Positions 7,928 through 17,188 of a stretch of 64,000 nt of DNA are shown here, piece after piece (position 1 is the stretch's first letter; each line of letters starts with the position of its first letter). Location of the stretch: contig DDPE01000063.1 in assembly GCA_002342035.1 (NCBI GenBank), forward strand, positions 1 to 64,000. The letters are read 5' to 3'. A model generated the notes under the pieces. That model was given only the letters and a program-made list of their open reading frames with translations, was not told where the DNA came from and searched no databases. The position numbers and the translations under genes are program-made. The DNA is from Asticcacaulis sp. UBA2476 (GTDB lineage Bacteria > Pseudomonadota > Alphaproteobacteria > Caulobacterales > Caulobacteraceae).

Positions 7928-9715
7928 ATGGCCACACGCTTTCTGGCCATGGTTCCAAATGGTATTGAGCCGATCGGAAACCTTTTAGATGAGATTGAAT
8001 ATCGAGCCGGCCTCACCAAAATTCTGGTCACACCACGACTGACAATTCTTGTCGATGACGCCGCCGATTACATGCGTCTGCCTGGACATGGCGGCGCTAT
8101 TATAGGCAACCTGTTTTCCCGCGAAGACCGTCCCAAAAGAATTCGATCTGTCAGTGACGACCTTGCCCGCCAGATAGTCCGTTCGGGCGGAACGCACCTG
8201 ATTGACACCTGTTGGGGTGGGTATGTGTCGATCATACAAAGCGATGGCGATGGCCAAACCCACATCGTCAGAGACCCGTCCGGAGCTATGCCATGCTATT
8301 ATCTGGAAACTGCCCATGCGACGATCATATCATCGGATGTAGAAACCTTGCTGGCGTCTGGCCTGTTGCTACCGGCCATCGACTGGCAATACATGTTATA
8401 CCACCTGCTGGCATATGACCTGCGATCGCAAAGAACCGGACTAACAGGCGTATCAGAACTGCTGGCAGGATTTCGCCTTTCTCTGTCAGGGGCCAACCAA
8501 AAAGTAACGCAATGCTGGTCGCCGTGGGATCATGTGTCCGCAGAGCACCAGCGCGAAAATCACGAGATCGCTGACAGCTTGCATGAGACTGTAACCAGGA
8601 CCGTTCAGGCGTGGGCAAGCTGCTACGATCACATTCTGCTGGGCATATCCGGCGGCCTTGATTCCTCCATTATTGCGGCTTGTCTGAAAGGTCACACTAC
8701 CCGGCTCACCTGCCTGACGATGGCCACCGATGAGGCCGAAGGCGATGAACGAAGATATGCGCGTATAGTCACTGACGCCCTGAAATTGCCGCTGATCGAA
8801 GGCTTCCATGACTTAGCCAGGACCGACATAACCCGTTCAACAGCCGCACACCTCCCCCGCCCGCTGCTCTATGCCTTTGGGCAGAGCGAACACGAAACGA
8901 AATTCGCACTGGCGCGTGAGCACCGGATTGATGCTTTTTTTAGCGGGATAGGCGGTGACAATGTCTTTTGCCATATGGTGTCGCCATCACCGGTTATCGA
9001 CCGGTTCAGGGTTCAGGGATTCGGCAACGGCACGCTGACGACTATAGATGATGTCTGCCGGCTGACCGGGTGCAGTCTCTGGCAGCTCGCACGCCACGGA
9101 CTTCCCCGGCTCTTTGCCCGAAACCAGGCGTACCGATGGGAAAGGAATATGCAGTTTGTCAGTCAGGCTGCGGCCTCCGGATTGGACTTTCCCCTTACCC
9201 ACCCCTGGCTTAACGCGCCTGACGGTGCCCTGCCGGGCAAAGCCGCGCATATCGCCATGCTGCTTCGCATTCAGGGCACAATCGACGGCTTCTCACGTTT
9301 GAATACGGGGCCACAAATCAACCCCCTGCTCTCGCAGCCCATTGTTGAAGCCTGTCTGCGTATCCCTACATGGGCGTGGTGCTCGGGCGGTGAAAATCGT
9401 TCCGTTGCGCGCCGGGCATTTCAAAACGATCTGCCGGACGCGATCATCCACCGCCGTTCCAAAGGCGGACCTGACACCTTTGCCTTCGAGGTCATCGAAA
9501 CCAACCGATCGATTCTACGCGAACGTTTGCTGTCCGGTGTTCTGGCACAACACGGGCTTCTTGATCTGGTTGAGTTGGAAAAATGCTTCGATGACCGACG
9601 TCCCGTTCAGAAAAGCGATTACGTAAGGCTATCGGCGCTCGCTGAGGCTGAAGCCTGGGCACGGCACTGGCTCACCTATTCCGGGACGGATGGTCTAAAG
9701 GCCGCCGCGGCCTGA
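7928..9715 (+). CDS. Lasso cyclase C (asparagine-synthetase-like macrolactam synthetase)
   Basis: 595 residues from the ATG 2 bases after the B stop. A longer upstream frame overlaps B and is rejected. The N-terminal half (about 1-190) resembles the glutaminase-like domain of class B asparagine synthetases but lacks an N-terminal catalytic Cys, as in McjC-type proteins. The C-terminal half is the ATP-pyrophosphatase domain, with the PP-loop LLGISGGLDSSI near residue 240 and FFSGIGGDNVF further on. It adenylates the side-chain carboxylate of core Asp8 so the freed Gly1 amine can close the ring. No ABC exporter gene follows directly; the nearest is at 18125-19852. Confidence 0.9.
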   Translation: MATRFLAMVPNGIEPIGNLLDEIEYRAGLTKILVTPRLTILVDDAADYMRLPGHGGAIIGNLFSREDRPKRIRSVSDDLARQIVRSGGTHLIDTCWGGYVSIIQSDGDGQTHIVRDPSGAMPCYYLETAHATIISSDVETLLASGLLLPAIDWQYMLYHLLAYDLRSQRTGLTGVSELLAGFRLSLSGANQKVTQCWSPWDHVSAEHQRENHEIADSLHETVTRTVQAWASCYDHILLGISGGLDSSIIAACLKGHTTRLTCLTMATDEAEGDERRYARIVTDALKLPLIEGFHDLARTDITRSTAAHLPRPLLYAFGQSEHETKFALAREHRIDAFFSGIGGDNVFCHMVSPSPVIDRFRVQGFGNGTLTTIDDVCRLTGCSLWQLARHGLPRLFARNQAYRWERNMQFVSQAAASGLDFPLTHPWLNAPDGALPGKAAHIAMLLRIQGTIDGFSRLNTGPQINPLLSQPIVEACLRIPTWAWCSGGENRSVARRAFQNDLPDAIIHRRSKGGPDTFAFEVIETNRSILRERLLSGVLAQHGLLDLVELEKCFDDRRPVQKSDYVRLSALAEAEAWARHWLTYSGTDGLKAAAA

Positions 9716-9743
9716 ACGCCCCCGGACCTTTCAAGCAAAAGAC

Positions 9744-9773
9744 GGCCCTGCCCAATGAACGCCGGACAGGGCC
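9744..9773. terminator. Hairpin between convergent lasso operons
   Basis: GGCCCTG (9744-9750) pairs perfectly with CAGGGCC (9767-9773) in the 75-base gap between the ends of the cyclase and isopeptidase genes. There is no U tract on either side, so the call rests on position and stem strength. Confidence 0.45.
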
Positions 9774-9790
9774 AGAATGAGCGCACAGCC

Positions 9791-11926
9791 TTACGGCTCC
9801 GGAAATACGCTCAAACCTGGTTGTTTATGCTGTCGCAAGGCTTCCCACCGCCGGTACTGATCGTCTTTCCGAGGATCGCTGTCCTTTTGATCTTTTAACC
9901 AGAAACCGAACCAGTCCAGGCTTCGATGGTAGCTGGCCAAACGATGCTCTGGCTGCCATTTGATGTGATACTCGTCGGGGAAAACGTACATTTCGACGGG
10001 CTTTTTATGCTCTTTCAGGGCGGTAAAACCCTCCAGTGCGCCGAGATACTCACGATCCGGCACCTGTATCAGCAATGGCACATTGATCTTAGCTGCGTTC
10101 AGCACGATAGACATCGGCATCCAGAAGTTCTGGCCGTCATCTGTCAAACCGGGATATCCGGCCTCGTGAAGGGCAGACGCAAAGGCAGGGCCGACAACAG
10201 TGTTGACCACAGCCGGTTCTTCGCAACAATTGCTCACGGCGACGGCACTGAACATCCGGCTATTTATCAGGGCGAACTGGGCATTCGATGCGCCGTTGCT
10301 TAACCCTGTCAATCCGACATGACCCGGCCTGGCAACGCCCATTGAAATGGCCAGTTGGGCGCCGGTTTCCAACGAAGACAGCACACTGCGAAAATCAGCC
10401 CAATCCTGTCTGTTGATGCGCTCGACTTCAAGCCACGACTTCGCCTTGCCAAAGGTGCCTACGTCATCCGGCCGTTGCACGCTGAGGACGGCGAAACCTT
10501 TTGTCGCAAAAGACTGCATCGGAAAATCATCGCCGGTCCCTCCCCGCAGAAAGCCGCGCGATTCATATTGGACAAGTACCAAGGGATAGGTCTGTCCGGG
10601 CAGGTAGTTCACCGGAAGAATGAGATCACCAAAGGTTTCAATGCCAAAGCTGTTCTTCCATTTCAGGCGGGTGACCGTCCCTAACTTAAAATCCTGAAAT
10701 TCGGGGTTTGGATCGAACAGAGGTGCTATCTTTCCGGAGGTCAGACTGATCGAAACGAGCCGTCGCGGCTGGGTCGAGCCCTCTTCACCACACACCAGTT
10801 CACCCTTGCCCATCTGACATCCGGTCAGAGCATTTCCGGTCAAAAGGATACGAACGGGATTCTTCAGCCCCGGCTCCCACTGATACAGGCCGGTGTCACT
10901 CCTGCCCCATCCTTCGCGTCTGAGATAGATCAGGGACTTACCGTCTGACGACCACCACAGATTGATGACGTCTGCACACATTGACAGTGCACAGGTATAG
11001 CTGCCCCCGTTAGCGAAGGATGCCTTTAGTTGCGTCGTCGCATTGACATTGGAATGATCTGAAGACACCGAGCACCCGATTTGCGATGACTTCCCTTTTA
11101 CAAATAGTATGGCCCCTTCCGGTCGTTGAGGATCAGTAGCCGGATCAAGACGCCTTTGCTGATCGGCATTTGCTTCCCGAAGACTCCCCGATGCTATGTC
11201 CAGGGCGGAATAAGTCCGGGCCACCGGCTCACGAGCCACCGGGCGATTGGAGGTGGCAGGAATGAACCTGTCATCGTAGAGATAACCTGCTCTGCCCTCC
11301 TCCGTAATAACGTGGTTGGCAATATCCAGCGCCGGGCGTGCCGATACTATCAGTGAACGCCCGTCCTCATCCCAGATCACGTCCTCAATGTCGTAGGATG
11401 CTCGGGTTACAGGCGCTGAATGGCTACCGTCAACGCGCGCTGTCCAGACCTGTGTCACCCCGTTGTCGCGCCTGAGAAACGCTATTGTCCGGCCATCAGG
11501 TGACCATTTCGGGGTTATCGTGGCCGGCGTACCCGGAGGTGTACTTACGGCAAAGCCCCATGCGCTGAAAACCGAAGGGATAAACTCGCCACCTTTATTG
11601 ACCAGCACAGGCTTCGCATCTCCTCTGACCGGCATAACAAACATGCCAAAACAGTAGCTATTTGTTGTCGGGTCAGCACGCCGTATCTGAAATGCGATTT
11701 TCGAGCCATCGGGTGATAACTCAAGAAAATGCGCGCGTACATCCGCATTGCTGACGGGCCCCATATCCCGGAGCCGCACCAGGTCAATCGGAGAAAGGGG
11801 CATATCCGCCGGCACGTTTCGGCGCCCTGACGGCGACAGATCTTTGCAGTCCTGTTCTTCGGCAAGGCATATGGCTGGCAAGGCGCAAAGTGACGCCAGC
11901 ATCAGCAAGGCACGGGACGGCTTCAT
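9791..11926 (-). CDS. Lasso peptide isopeptidase (S9 prolyl-oligopeptidase-like)
   Basis: 711 residues with an N-terminal signal peptide (ALLMLASLCALPAICLA), so exported or periplasmic. A beta-propeller-like region (about 50-430) contains SPDG-type blades. The C-terminal alpha/beta hydrolase domain carries the nucleophile in GLTGLSNGAS (Ser near 541), a candidate Asp near 622 (VPDREYL) and His near 652 (DEYHIKW). That spacing fits the triad known for AtxE-type isopeptidases. Such enzymes hydrolyse the isopeptide bond of the cognate lasso peptide, yielding the linear form. It starts 3 bases after the TonB receptor stop, so the two are co-transcribed, which supports import followed by linearisation. 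Confidence 0.9.
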   Translation of the reverse strand: MKPSRALLMLASLCALPAICLAEEQDCKDLSPSGRRNVPADMPLSPIDLVRLRDMGPVSNADVRAHFLELSPDGSKIAFQIRRADPTTNSYCFGMFVMPVRGDAKPVLVNKGGEFIPSVFSAWGFAVSTPPGTPATITPKWSPDGRTIAFLRRDNGVTQVWTARVDGSHSAPVTRASYDIEDVIWDEDGRSLIVSARPALDIANHVITEEGRAGYLYDDRFIPATSNRPVAREPVARTYSALDIASGSLREANADQQRRLDPATDPQRPEGAILFVKGKSSQIGCSVSSDHSNVNATTQLKASFANGGSYTCALSMCADVINLWWSSDGKSLIYLRREGWGRSDTGLYQWEPGLKNPVRILLTGNALTGCQMGKGELVCGEEGSTQPRRLVSISLTSGKIAPLFDPNPEFQDFKLGTVTRLKWKNSFGIETFGDLILPVNYLPGQTYPLVLVQYESRGFLRGGTGDDFPMQSFATKGFAVLSVQRPDDVGTFGKAKSWLEVERINRQDWADFRSVLSSLETGAQLAISMGVARPGHVGLTGLSNGASNAQFALINSRMFSAVAVSNCCEEPAVVNTVVGPAFASALHEAGYPGLTDDGQNFWMPMSIVLNAAKINVPLLIQVPDREYLGALEGFTALKEHKKPVEMYVFPDEYHIKWQPEHRLASYHRSLDWFGFWLKDQKDSDPRKDDQYRRWEALRQHKQPGLSVFPEP

Positions 11927-11929
11927 GGG

Positions 11930-14482
11930 CTACCACGCCTTGGCTAGCGTCAGGCTCACGAAACGACCAACAATAGAAGCATTCGTGCTGTCGAAATGAG
12001 GATCAAGGCCGGGCGTTCCGGATGCCGTGTAAGGTGGGTTACGGTCAAAAAGGTTGGAAGCCGACAAGACAATTTTCGCCCCGCGCTTCAAACCGGATTG
12101 ACTCGAAAACCTGTAAGCAAGCGTTGCGTCAAAGGTGGTCCAGGACCCAATATCTGCGTTAGGCACCACCCCTGTATCTTTTGCCGCAGCAATGTAGTTG
12201 GCGATCCCCGTGGCTGAGAAGCCCCCGCGTTGCCAGCTTAAACCCGCGCGCGCCTTGAATTTCGGCACATTGTAAATTGTACCGGACAACTGAATGCTCG
12301 GCACAGTCACGATGGTTTGCTGCCTGAGCCGAAGCCAGGTCGCATTGGCGAACGCACTGAGATCACCCGAGCGCAGGATAAATGACTGCCTGTAGCCAAC
12401 GTCCAGCCCCTTAACGGTCTGTGCCGTGGCGTTTGCATACTGATCACGCAGGACAGCAACAAGGTTCGCCGGGTCATAGGCACCCGTCGAGAAGTTTGCG
12501 AAATCGTCGGCAGCGGCAAACAGGTCGGCCTGCATGGCTGACGAAGGTGCATAATCAACAAAGGGTGAGAAAATCGGGTCACTCAGGCCGACACCCAGCG
12601 GACTCACCGGCTGCACAATGCGGTCCGTGTAATCAATGTCGAAGTAAGTGGCTGAAAGACGCAGCGATGACGCTACAGGAGGCCTGTACTCACCGCCGAA
12701 TGTCCATGATGTTGATGTTTCCGGCTTAAGATTTGGGTTTCCTCCGTAGGTCAACAGAGCCTGTCCGGCGCCGGTGTATCCCAGATCGGCTGCGTCGAAG
12801 AGGTAGAGAACCGACTGAGAATACATCTGATCGAACGAGGGAGCCTTCAGGGATTTCCCCCATGTACCGCGCAACGTCAGATCTTCGAATGGCACGTACC
12901 TCAGGCCGACGCGAGGATTAGTGCTTTGTCCGAAGTCGCTATAGTCCTCAGCCCGCGCGGATAAACTCAGTTCAAGTTCATGCAGGCCTTTACGATCAGC
13001 CGACGGGGCCACCAGTGGAGCAAGAAGTTCACCAAACACGTAATTTACAGTCCGCGAGACGTCGATGCTGCCAGTCCTGTATCCCTCGTCGCGTCTGCCC
13101 CCGCCGACTGCCATTTTCACGTCTCCGGTCGGGAGGCGGAACAATGTCCCGTCGGCAGCCATTTCAACATACTGCACCTTGTTCCGGGTATGGCTGACAC
13201 TGGAATATGAAAGAGCGGGTGCGTCAAAGCGCGTGTTGTTACGACTGCCGGAAGCGACACCCGTCACACGTAATTTCCAGTCTTGCGGCAAATCCACGTC
13301 AAGCGTCGTGGCCGCACTGTAGGCGGGGGTCACCGTTGTTGTGAAATATCTGGGCTGGCTGGTGCTGCTTTGGTTTGATCTCGTGGAATCCCGCTCGCTG
13401 ACCAAACCGTCAAACGACATACGGACGTGATCTGTCAGATCTCTGCCGGCACTCAGGAATAACGATGACCGGTTCTGCGGTTGCAACAGGGTATTTTCAG
13501 GTGTTGAGCTGGGAGTAAAGGCTCTGTCCCCCCAGGTAATCGCCTTTTGTGTCGAGTATTCTGCATTCGCCAGCGCATACCAGTTACTGCGCGAAACGCC
13601 CTGAAGGACACTATAGGTTTGCTCCTCACCGCCGCCCTGACTGGCGCCGCCGATGCGCGCCGTCAGTTCACCGCCATTGTAATTTTTGCGCAGTATGAAG
13701 TTGACCACGCCGGCAACGGCATCAGACCCGTAGAGGGCTGAGGCTCCATCAGTCAGCACTTCGACCCGTTGTATAGCTCCCAGAGGGATGCCGGAAATAT
13801 CAGATCCCTGAAAGAAGCTGTCGGCAGACAGGCGGTGGCCGTTGATCAGGACCAGCGTGGCATCGGAACCCAGGCCGCGCAGATTAACCGTTGAGGCATT
13901 AGATATGTTTGAATTTCCGACGTTGGCGATTGAGGCCGCCCCGGCCGCAACGCCGGGGTTCTGGCCGCCCGAAAAGTTTTCCGGCAATGAGCGCATCAGG
14001 TCGCCGACCTGAGAATAGCCGGACTGCTCAATATCTTTGCGGGTGACGGTATGTACGGGTGAAGTCGGGTTGCCACCACGGATATGCGTGCCCGTGACCA
14101 CGACTTCAATCACCTCTTCGGCCTTCGCGGCCGGGCCTGCGTTTTTTGCGACCACCCGCAGCGTAATGGTCGTCGCCGTGGCACTGGCTACTTCAAGATT
14201 CGTGTTGGCCAGCAATCGCTCTAAAGCCTCTTCGCGGGTAAGAGAGCCTTTCAGCGCGGGCGCTGAAAATGCTACCGCAGCGTCATATGGAAACAGCAAC
14301 TGAATGCCAGATTGTCTGGCGAAATCGTTGAGGGCCTTTGCGGTGTTCTCCGCAGGAATATCGAACTGAAAACGCCCAGCCTCAGCCTGAGCCATCGGCG
14401 CAGCCAGCAAGCCAATTGCTGCCGCCACCGCTGCCATTGAACTATTGCGCCGCCAGTGCTTGCGAGAAAATGTAAACCCCAT
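11930..14482 (-). CDS. TonB-dependent receptor/transducer with STN domain, lasso peptide uptake
   Basis: 850 residues. A signal peptide (to about residue 34) is followed by an STN signalling domain (about 36-108, FQFDIPAENTAKALNDFARQ). Next come a TonB-box-like EEVIEVVVTGTHI, a plug (about 130-260, with VNLRGLGSDATLVLINGHR and VEVLTDGASALYGSDAVAGV) and a 22-strand-type barrel ending FVSLTLAKAW. The STN domain marks it as a FecA-like transducer that contacts a FecR anti-sigma protein across the periplasm. FecR and an ECF sigma are encoded just upstream on the same strand. AAGGGG 6 nt before the ATG supports the start. The substrate is inferred from linkage to the lasso and isopeptidase genes. 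Confidence 0.9.
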   Translation of the reverse strand: MGFTFSRKHWRRNSSMAAVAAAIGLLAAPMAQAEAGRFQFDIPAENTAKALNDFARQSGIQLLFPYDAAVAFSAPALKGSLTREEALERLLANTNLEVASATATTITLRVVAKNAGPAAKAEEVIEVVVTGTHIRGGNPTSPVHTVTRKDIEQSGYSQVGDLMRSLPENFSGGQNPGVAAGAASIANVGNSNISNASTVNLRGLGSDATLVLINGHRLSADSFFQGSDISGIPLGAIQRVEVLTDGASALYGSDAVAGVVNFILRKNYNGGELTARIGGASQGGGEEQTYSVLQGVSRSNWYALANAEYSTQKAITWGDRAFTPSSTPENTLLQPQNRSSLFLSAGRDLTDHVRMSFDGLVSERDSTRSNQSSTSQPRYFTTTVTPAYSAATTLDVDLPQDWKLRVTGVASGSRNNTRFDAPALSYSSVSHTRNKVQYVEMAADGTLFRLPTGDVKMAVGGGRRDEGYRTGSIDVSRTVNYVFGELLAPLVAPSADRKGLHELELSLSARAEDYSDFGQSTNPRVGLRYVPFEDLTLRGTWGKSLKAPSFDQMYSQSVLYLFDAADLGYTGAGQALLTYGGNPNLKPETSTSWTFGGEYRPPVASSLRLSATYFDIDYTDRIVQPVSPLGVGLSDPIFSPFVDYAPSSAMQADLFAAADDFANFSTGAYDPANLVAVLRDQYANATAQTVKGLDVGYRQSFILRSGDLSAFANATWLRLRQQTIVTVPSIQLSGTIYNVPKFKARAGLSWQRGGFSATGIANYIAAAKDTGVVPNADIGSWTTFDATLAYRFSSQSGLKRGAKIVLSASNLFDRNPPYTASGTPGLDPHFDSTNASIVGRFVSLTLAKAW

Positions 14483-14500
14483 GCCAGTCCCCTTCGTTGT

Positions 14501-14518
14501 ATGTCACTTGTGTGACGT
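14501..14518 (-). promoter_or_regulatory. Inverted repeat in the 5' region of the receptor-isopeptidase operon
   Basis: GTCAC, 4 nt, GTGAC (14503-14516), nearly extended by one base on each side, lies about 20-35 bases upstream of the receptor ATG. It could be an operator or leader hairpin; no binding protein can be assigned. Confidence 0.4.
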
Positions 14519-14594
14519 TCGAGAGGGAAGACACTAAGGTTAGGAAAAACCGCCAGTCAGACTTCTAAAATTTAGAGGCGTGAAGGAGTCATTT

Positions 14595-15104
14595 CTAGTT
14601 GGCGGTGGGCCGCCATACGAACCGATAGTCGAGATTTCGGTGTACATACAAAACGGAAACCGTGTAACGCGGAAAATTACCTCGACCTAGACAGTAGTCA
14701 TCGTACCCTCGCTGGAGCGCGTGCTGCTCAATAGGGGTATGGCCGATGTCTAGCAAAAGCAGCGCTCTCACTTTGGCGCGACTGGACGGATAGCGGGAAA
14801 GCTTCTGAAGCTCTGACTTATTTTGGCTCCAATGAAGCTGCTGACCATGCTCTGAGTTTCTGACTGCTAACTCGAACAGACACGGGTTTGATCCATGGGG
14901 CTTGTCACCAAACCTGAAATCTACGCGGCGCTCGACTTTACCTACCAATATTGGGTGTTCACGAGAAGTCGCGGCATATCCCGCTAGGAGATATGCGTGC
15001 AGCATTCTGCCAATATCGGCTTCGCCATACGACATCGCCTTGTTGCCGCAGACAGGGCCAACTATTTGTAACGCCGCCTTACGGACATCAGCCAACCCCG
15101 CCAC
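14595..15104 (-). CDS. Hypothetical protein, possible PD-(D/E)XK-like fold
   Basis: 169 residues from a GTG; an internal ATG at 15035 is an alternative. Not recognised as a named family. The segment VERRVDFRFG, then NPCLFELAVRN resembles a nuclease-like D-Xn-ExxxR/K arrangement, followed by YPSSRAKVRALLLLDIGH, which could be a core strand and helix. No signal peptide or membrane segment. It interrupts what is otherwise a sigma-FecR-receptor-isopeptidase series, and its base composition looks less GC-rich than its neighbours, so it may be a later insertion. Function is unknown. Confidence 0.55.
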   Translation of the reverse strand: MAGLADVRKAALQIVGPVCGNKAMSYGEADIGRMLHAYLLAGYAATSREHPILVGKVERRVDFRFGDKPHGSNPCLFELAVRNSEHGQQLHWSQNKSELQKLSRYPSSRAKVRALLLLDIGHTPIEQHALQRGYDDYCLGRGNFPRYTVSVLYVHRNLDYRFVWRPTAN

Positions 15105-15167
15105 TACAGAAATGCCCCCATTTTCGCCCTAACGAGCACCTATATCTCTAAATTAGCAGCTAAACTT

Positions 15168-16136
15168 CTACTTAGAAAGCATCACCACACCCGCACCATC
15201 TTTTGTTACGTGGATTCCGAATCCCGATTGCAGGGAAGCCAAAAAGTCAGTCGGTTCACTCGTATTGAAACGACCACCCAAGCGAATATTTTCAAGGCCG
15301 GGATCAAGGATCACGATCTTATGCGGCAGGTAGCGGTTATATTCAGCCACGGCCACGCCGAGAGTTTGGCCACTAAAGACCAGTTCACCCCGGCGCCAAC
15401 CTGATATGAATTGCATGTCCTGTGCATCCAGCGAGCGGACATGGAGATCAGATATCTTGGCCAGCACTGCCTGGCCGGCATTAACAGTCAGCGTATTGGT
15501 ATTTTCTGAGCCCGTCGCCGCCGCCCGGAGAGGGGCTGAAATGGCGCAAGAGCCTTTGACGACGGTAAGGTCGAGCGATTTGCCGCGTAATCGTGCATTC
15601 AGATCGCCCTGCCCCACCTTTATTTCAGTATCACCACCGTACAGGAAACAAGGTCTGGCGTCGTCCGCCACGATCAAAGCGATTTCCCCGCGCTCAAGCC
15701 AGATACGGCGCCGCTCGTTGTCGAACTTCCAGGATGCTTTCGAATCTGTATTCAGGCTGATCTTGCCACCATCCGGCAGGACCAGAGTCCGACTTCCGCC
15801 GACCGCAGTGGATGCACTCGCTCGCGCCGTGCCTAAAGAAACGGCCGTCGCTCCGACTGCCGCCATCCCCAGACCGCCACCCGCGAACATGAGGGCTTTG
15901 CGGCGATTGACTGGATTTTCTACGGACCTTGTTACAGATGCTGGCGTCAGCTTATTAAGACGGTCTAATTGAAATCCGGTCCCGGCGATGCGCGCAAATG
16001 CAGCGGCGTGACTCGGGTCTGCATCGCGCCACACCTCGAACGCTTCTATGTCGGCCGAACCGGAATCCAGTCGGGCAAACCAGAGCGCGGCTGCTTCCAT
16101 AATATCATGACGCGAGGATTTTTCTTCTGAGATCAC
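15168..16136 (-). CDS. FecR-family anti-sigma factor
   Basis: 322 residues from a GTG. The cytoplasmic N-terminal DUF4880-like helices (about 10-55, EAAALWFARLDSGSADIEAFEVWRDADP written across two helices) bind sigma. One membrane helix lies around residues 78-105 (ALMFAGGGLGMAAVGATAVSL). The periplasmic FecR domain (about 115-210) contains RTLVLPDGGKISLNTDSKASW, and a C-terminal STN-like domain contains LGVAVAEYNRYLPHKIVI. It relays occupancy of the TonB receptor to the sigma factor encoded 76 bases upstream. The hypothetical gene at 14595-15104 separates it from the receptor. Confidence 0.88.
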   Translation of the reverse strand: MISEEKSSRHDIMEAAALWFARLDSGSADIEAFEVWRDADPSHAAAFARIAGTGFQLDRLNKLTPASVTRSVENPVNRRKALMFAGGGLGMAAVGATAVSLGTARASASTAVGGSRTLVLPDGGKISLNTDSKASWKFDNERRRIWLERGEIALIVADDARPCFLYGGDTEIKVGQGDLNARLRGKSLDLTVVKGSCAISAPLRAAATGSENTNTLTVNAGQAVLAKISDLHVRSLDAQDMQFISGWRRGELVFSGQTLGVAVAEYNRYLPHKIVILDPGLENIRLGGRFNTSEPTDFLASLQSGFGIHVTKDGAGVVMLSK

Positions 16137-16212
16137 GTCGCATCCGGTCCTGAGAAATAGCCACTGCGGCCCTCAACGAAAGGGGAAATATAGGGCAAAT
16201 TACAAATACCGT

Positions 16213-17067
16213 CTATTCCGGCTTTGACGCTTCGGATTTGCTTGTCGAAACAACCGTTTGTTCAGGCGCGCTGGTGTCAAGATATTCGGTGAGCAAAACC
16301 AGCCCCCGCGCCAGATGTTTCTCCACCGTTGACAAACTTATACCCAGCTTTGCAGCAATGTCGCGGGGCCGCATTTCTTCAATCTTTCGCATCGTAACCA
16401 CCCTGCGGCACTGTGGCGGCAATTGCGCGATAGCGTTCATCAACAGGTCGATTTCTTGACGACTTGATAGCGTCTCGAACTGATCTGGTGAGAGGTCAGC
16501 ATAGCTGATTGTCTCGGTTTTAGCGTACTGCTGCATGGGCACGACACGCGCACTACGGAGTTTGTTCAGCCCCAGATTATAGACCGCGCGCATGACATAG
16601 GCGCGAGGATGGGTCAGTGTCGTCCAGGTATCGCCTGACAGAATACGGGCATAGGCATCGTGAACCAGATCACGGGCGCTATCAATATCACCGGTCAAAC
16701 GGCGGGCCAGCCCCAGAAAATCGCGTTCATAAGGAGACAGGTTGGCACCAAACCACCGTTCGACGTCCCGTATCCATGCCCTCGCCTCCGCCACCGGAGT
16801 AAGGTTTTGCCCATCAAAAAGCATATGGATTTTAATGCCCAACGCCTTCGTGAGATCCCGCATTTCAATGGCGTCGATAGATGCTGAACCTGCCTCAAAC
16901 GCTTCAATTCGCTCGGGTGTTAATCCTGTTCGGAACCCGAGGGCTTCGCGCGACATATTAAGAAGTTCACGCCGGGCCTTAGCACGTGCGCCGACATAAG
17001 CACCGACTTTACTGCCAACCTCGTCTCTCAATTTTTTTGAAGAGCCAAATGGCTTTTCGCTATCCAT
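16213..17067 (-). CDS. ECF (FecI-like) sigma factor with an N-terminal XRE-type HTH
   Basis: 284 residues from the ATG at 17067, which has GAGGG upstream; a GTG 30 bases earlier is possible. Residues about 20-85 form an XRE/Cro-type helix-turn-helix: ARRELLNMSREALGFRTGLTPERIEAFEAG split over helices 2-4, then IDAIEMRDLTKALG. ECF region 2 follows (about 95-185, YERDFLGLARRLTGDIDSARDLVHDAYARIL) and then region 4 (about 205-265, LPPQCRRVVTMRKIEEMRPRDIAAKLGISLSTVEKHLARG). FecI-like sigmas are usually about 170 residues and lack any extra DNA-binding domain. Three small XRE genes lie directly upstream in the opposite direction, so the fusion may have arisen from one of them. Confidence 0.85.
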   Translation of the reverse strand: MDSEKPFGSSKKLRDEVGSKVGAYVGARAKARRELLNMSREALGFRTGLTPERIEAFEAGSASIDAIEMRDLTKALGIKIHMLFDGQNLTPVAEARAWIRDVERWFGANLSPYERDFLGLARRLTGDIDSARDLVHDAYARILSGDTWTTLTHPRAYVMRAVYNLGLNKLRSARVVPMQQYAKTETISYADLSPDQFETLSSRQEIDLLMNAIAQLPPQCRRVVTMRKIEEMRPRDIAAKLGISLSTVEKHLARGLVLLTEYLDTSAPEQTVVSTSKSEASKPE

Positions 17068-17082
17068 CTTGCCCTCAACAGG

Positions 17083-17100
17083 TGGGTGAATAAACACCCA
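17083..17100. promoter_or_regulatory. Inverted repeat before the XRE-sigma gene
   Basis: TGGGTG (17083-17088), 6 nt, CACCCA (17095-17100) lies just upstream of the XRE-sigma start codon. It shares the GGGT/ACCC core of the two palindromes before the XRE genes and may bind the same proteins. Confidence 0.4.
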
Positions 17101-17138
17101 TGCAATATGGACTTAAATAAATACCCTGACAACTACGA

Positions 17139-17161
17139 TATGGGTTTTAACCCATAGAGGT
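17139..17161 (+). promoter_or_regulatory. XRE operator, copy 1
   Basis: TATGGGTT, TT, AACCCATA followed by GAGGT is an 8-bp perfect inverted repeat, 28 bases upstream of the first XRE gene. The whole 23-base string recurs exactly at 17481-17503 before the second XRE gene. Confidence 0.7.
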
Positions 17162-17188
17162 ATTGTCTAAAATCGTAATGTTAAGAGG

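Noticed and set aside
7254..9715. Gene order A-B-C considered unusual
   Set aside because: It is the same order as mcjA-B-C in microcin J25, so not noteworthy.
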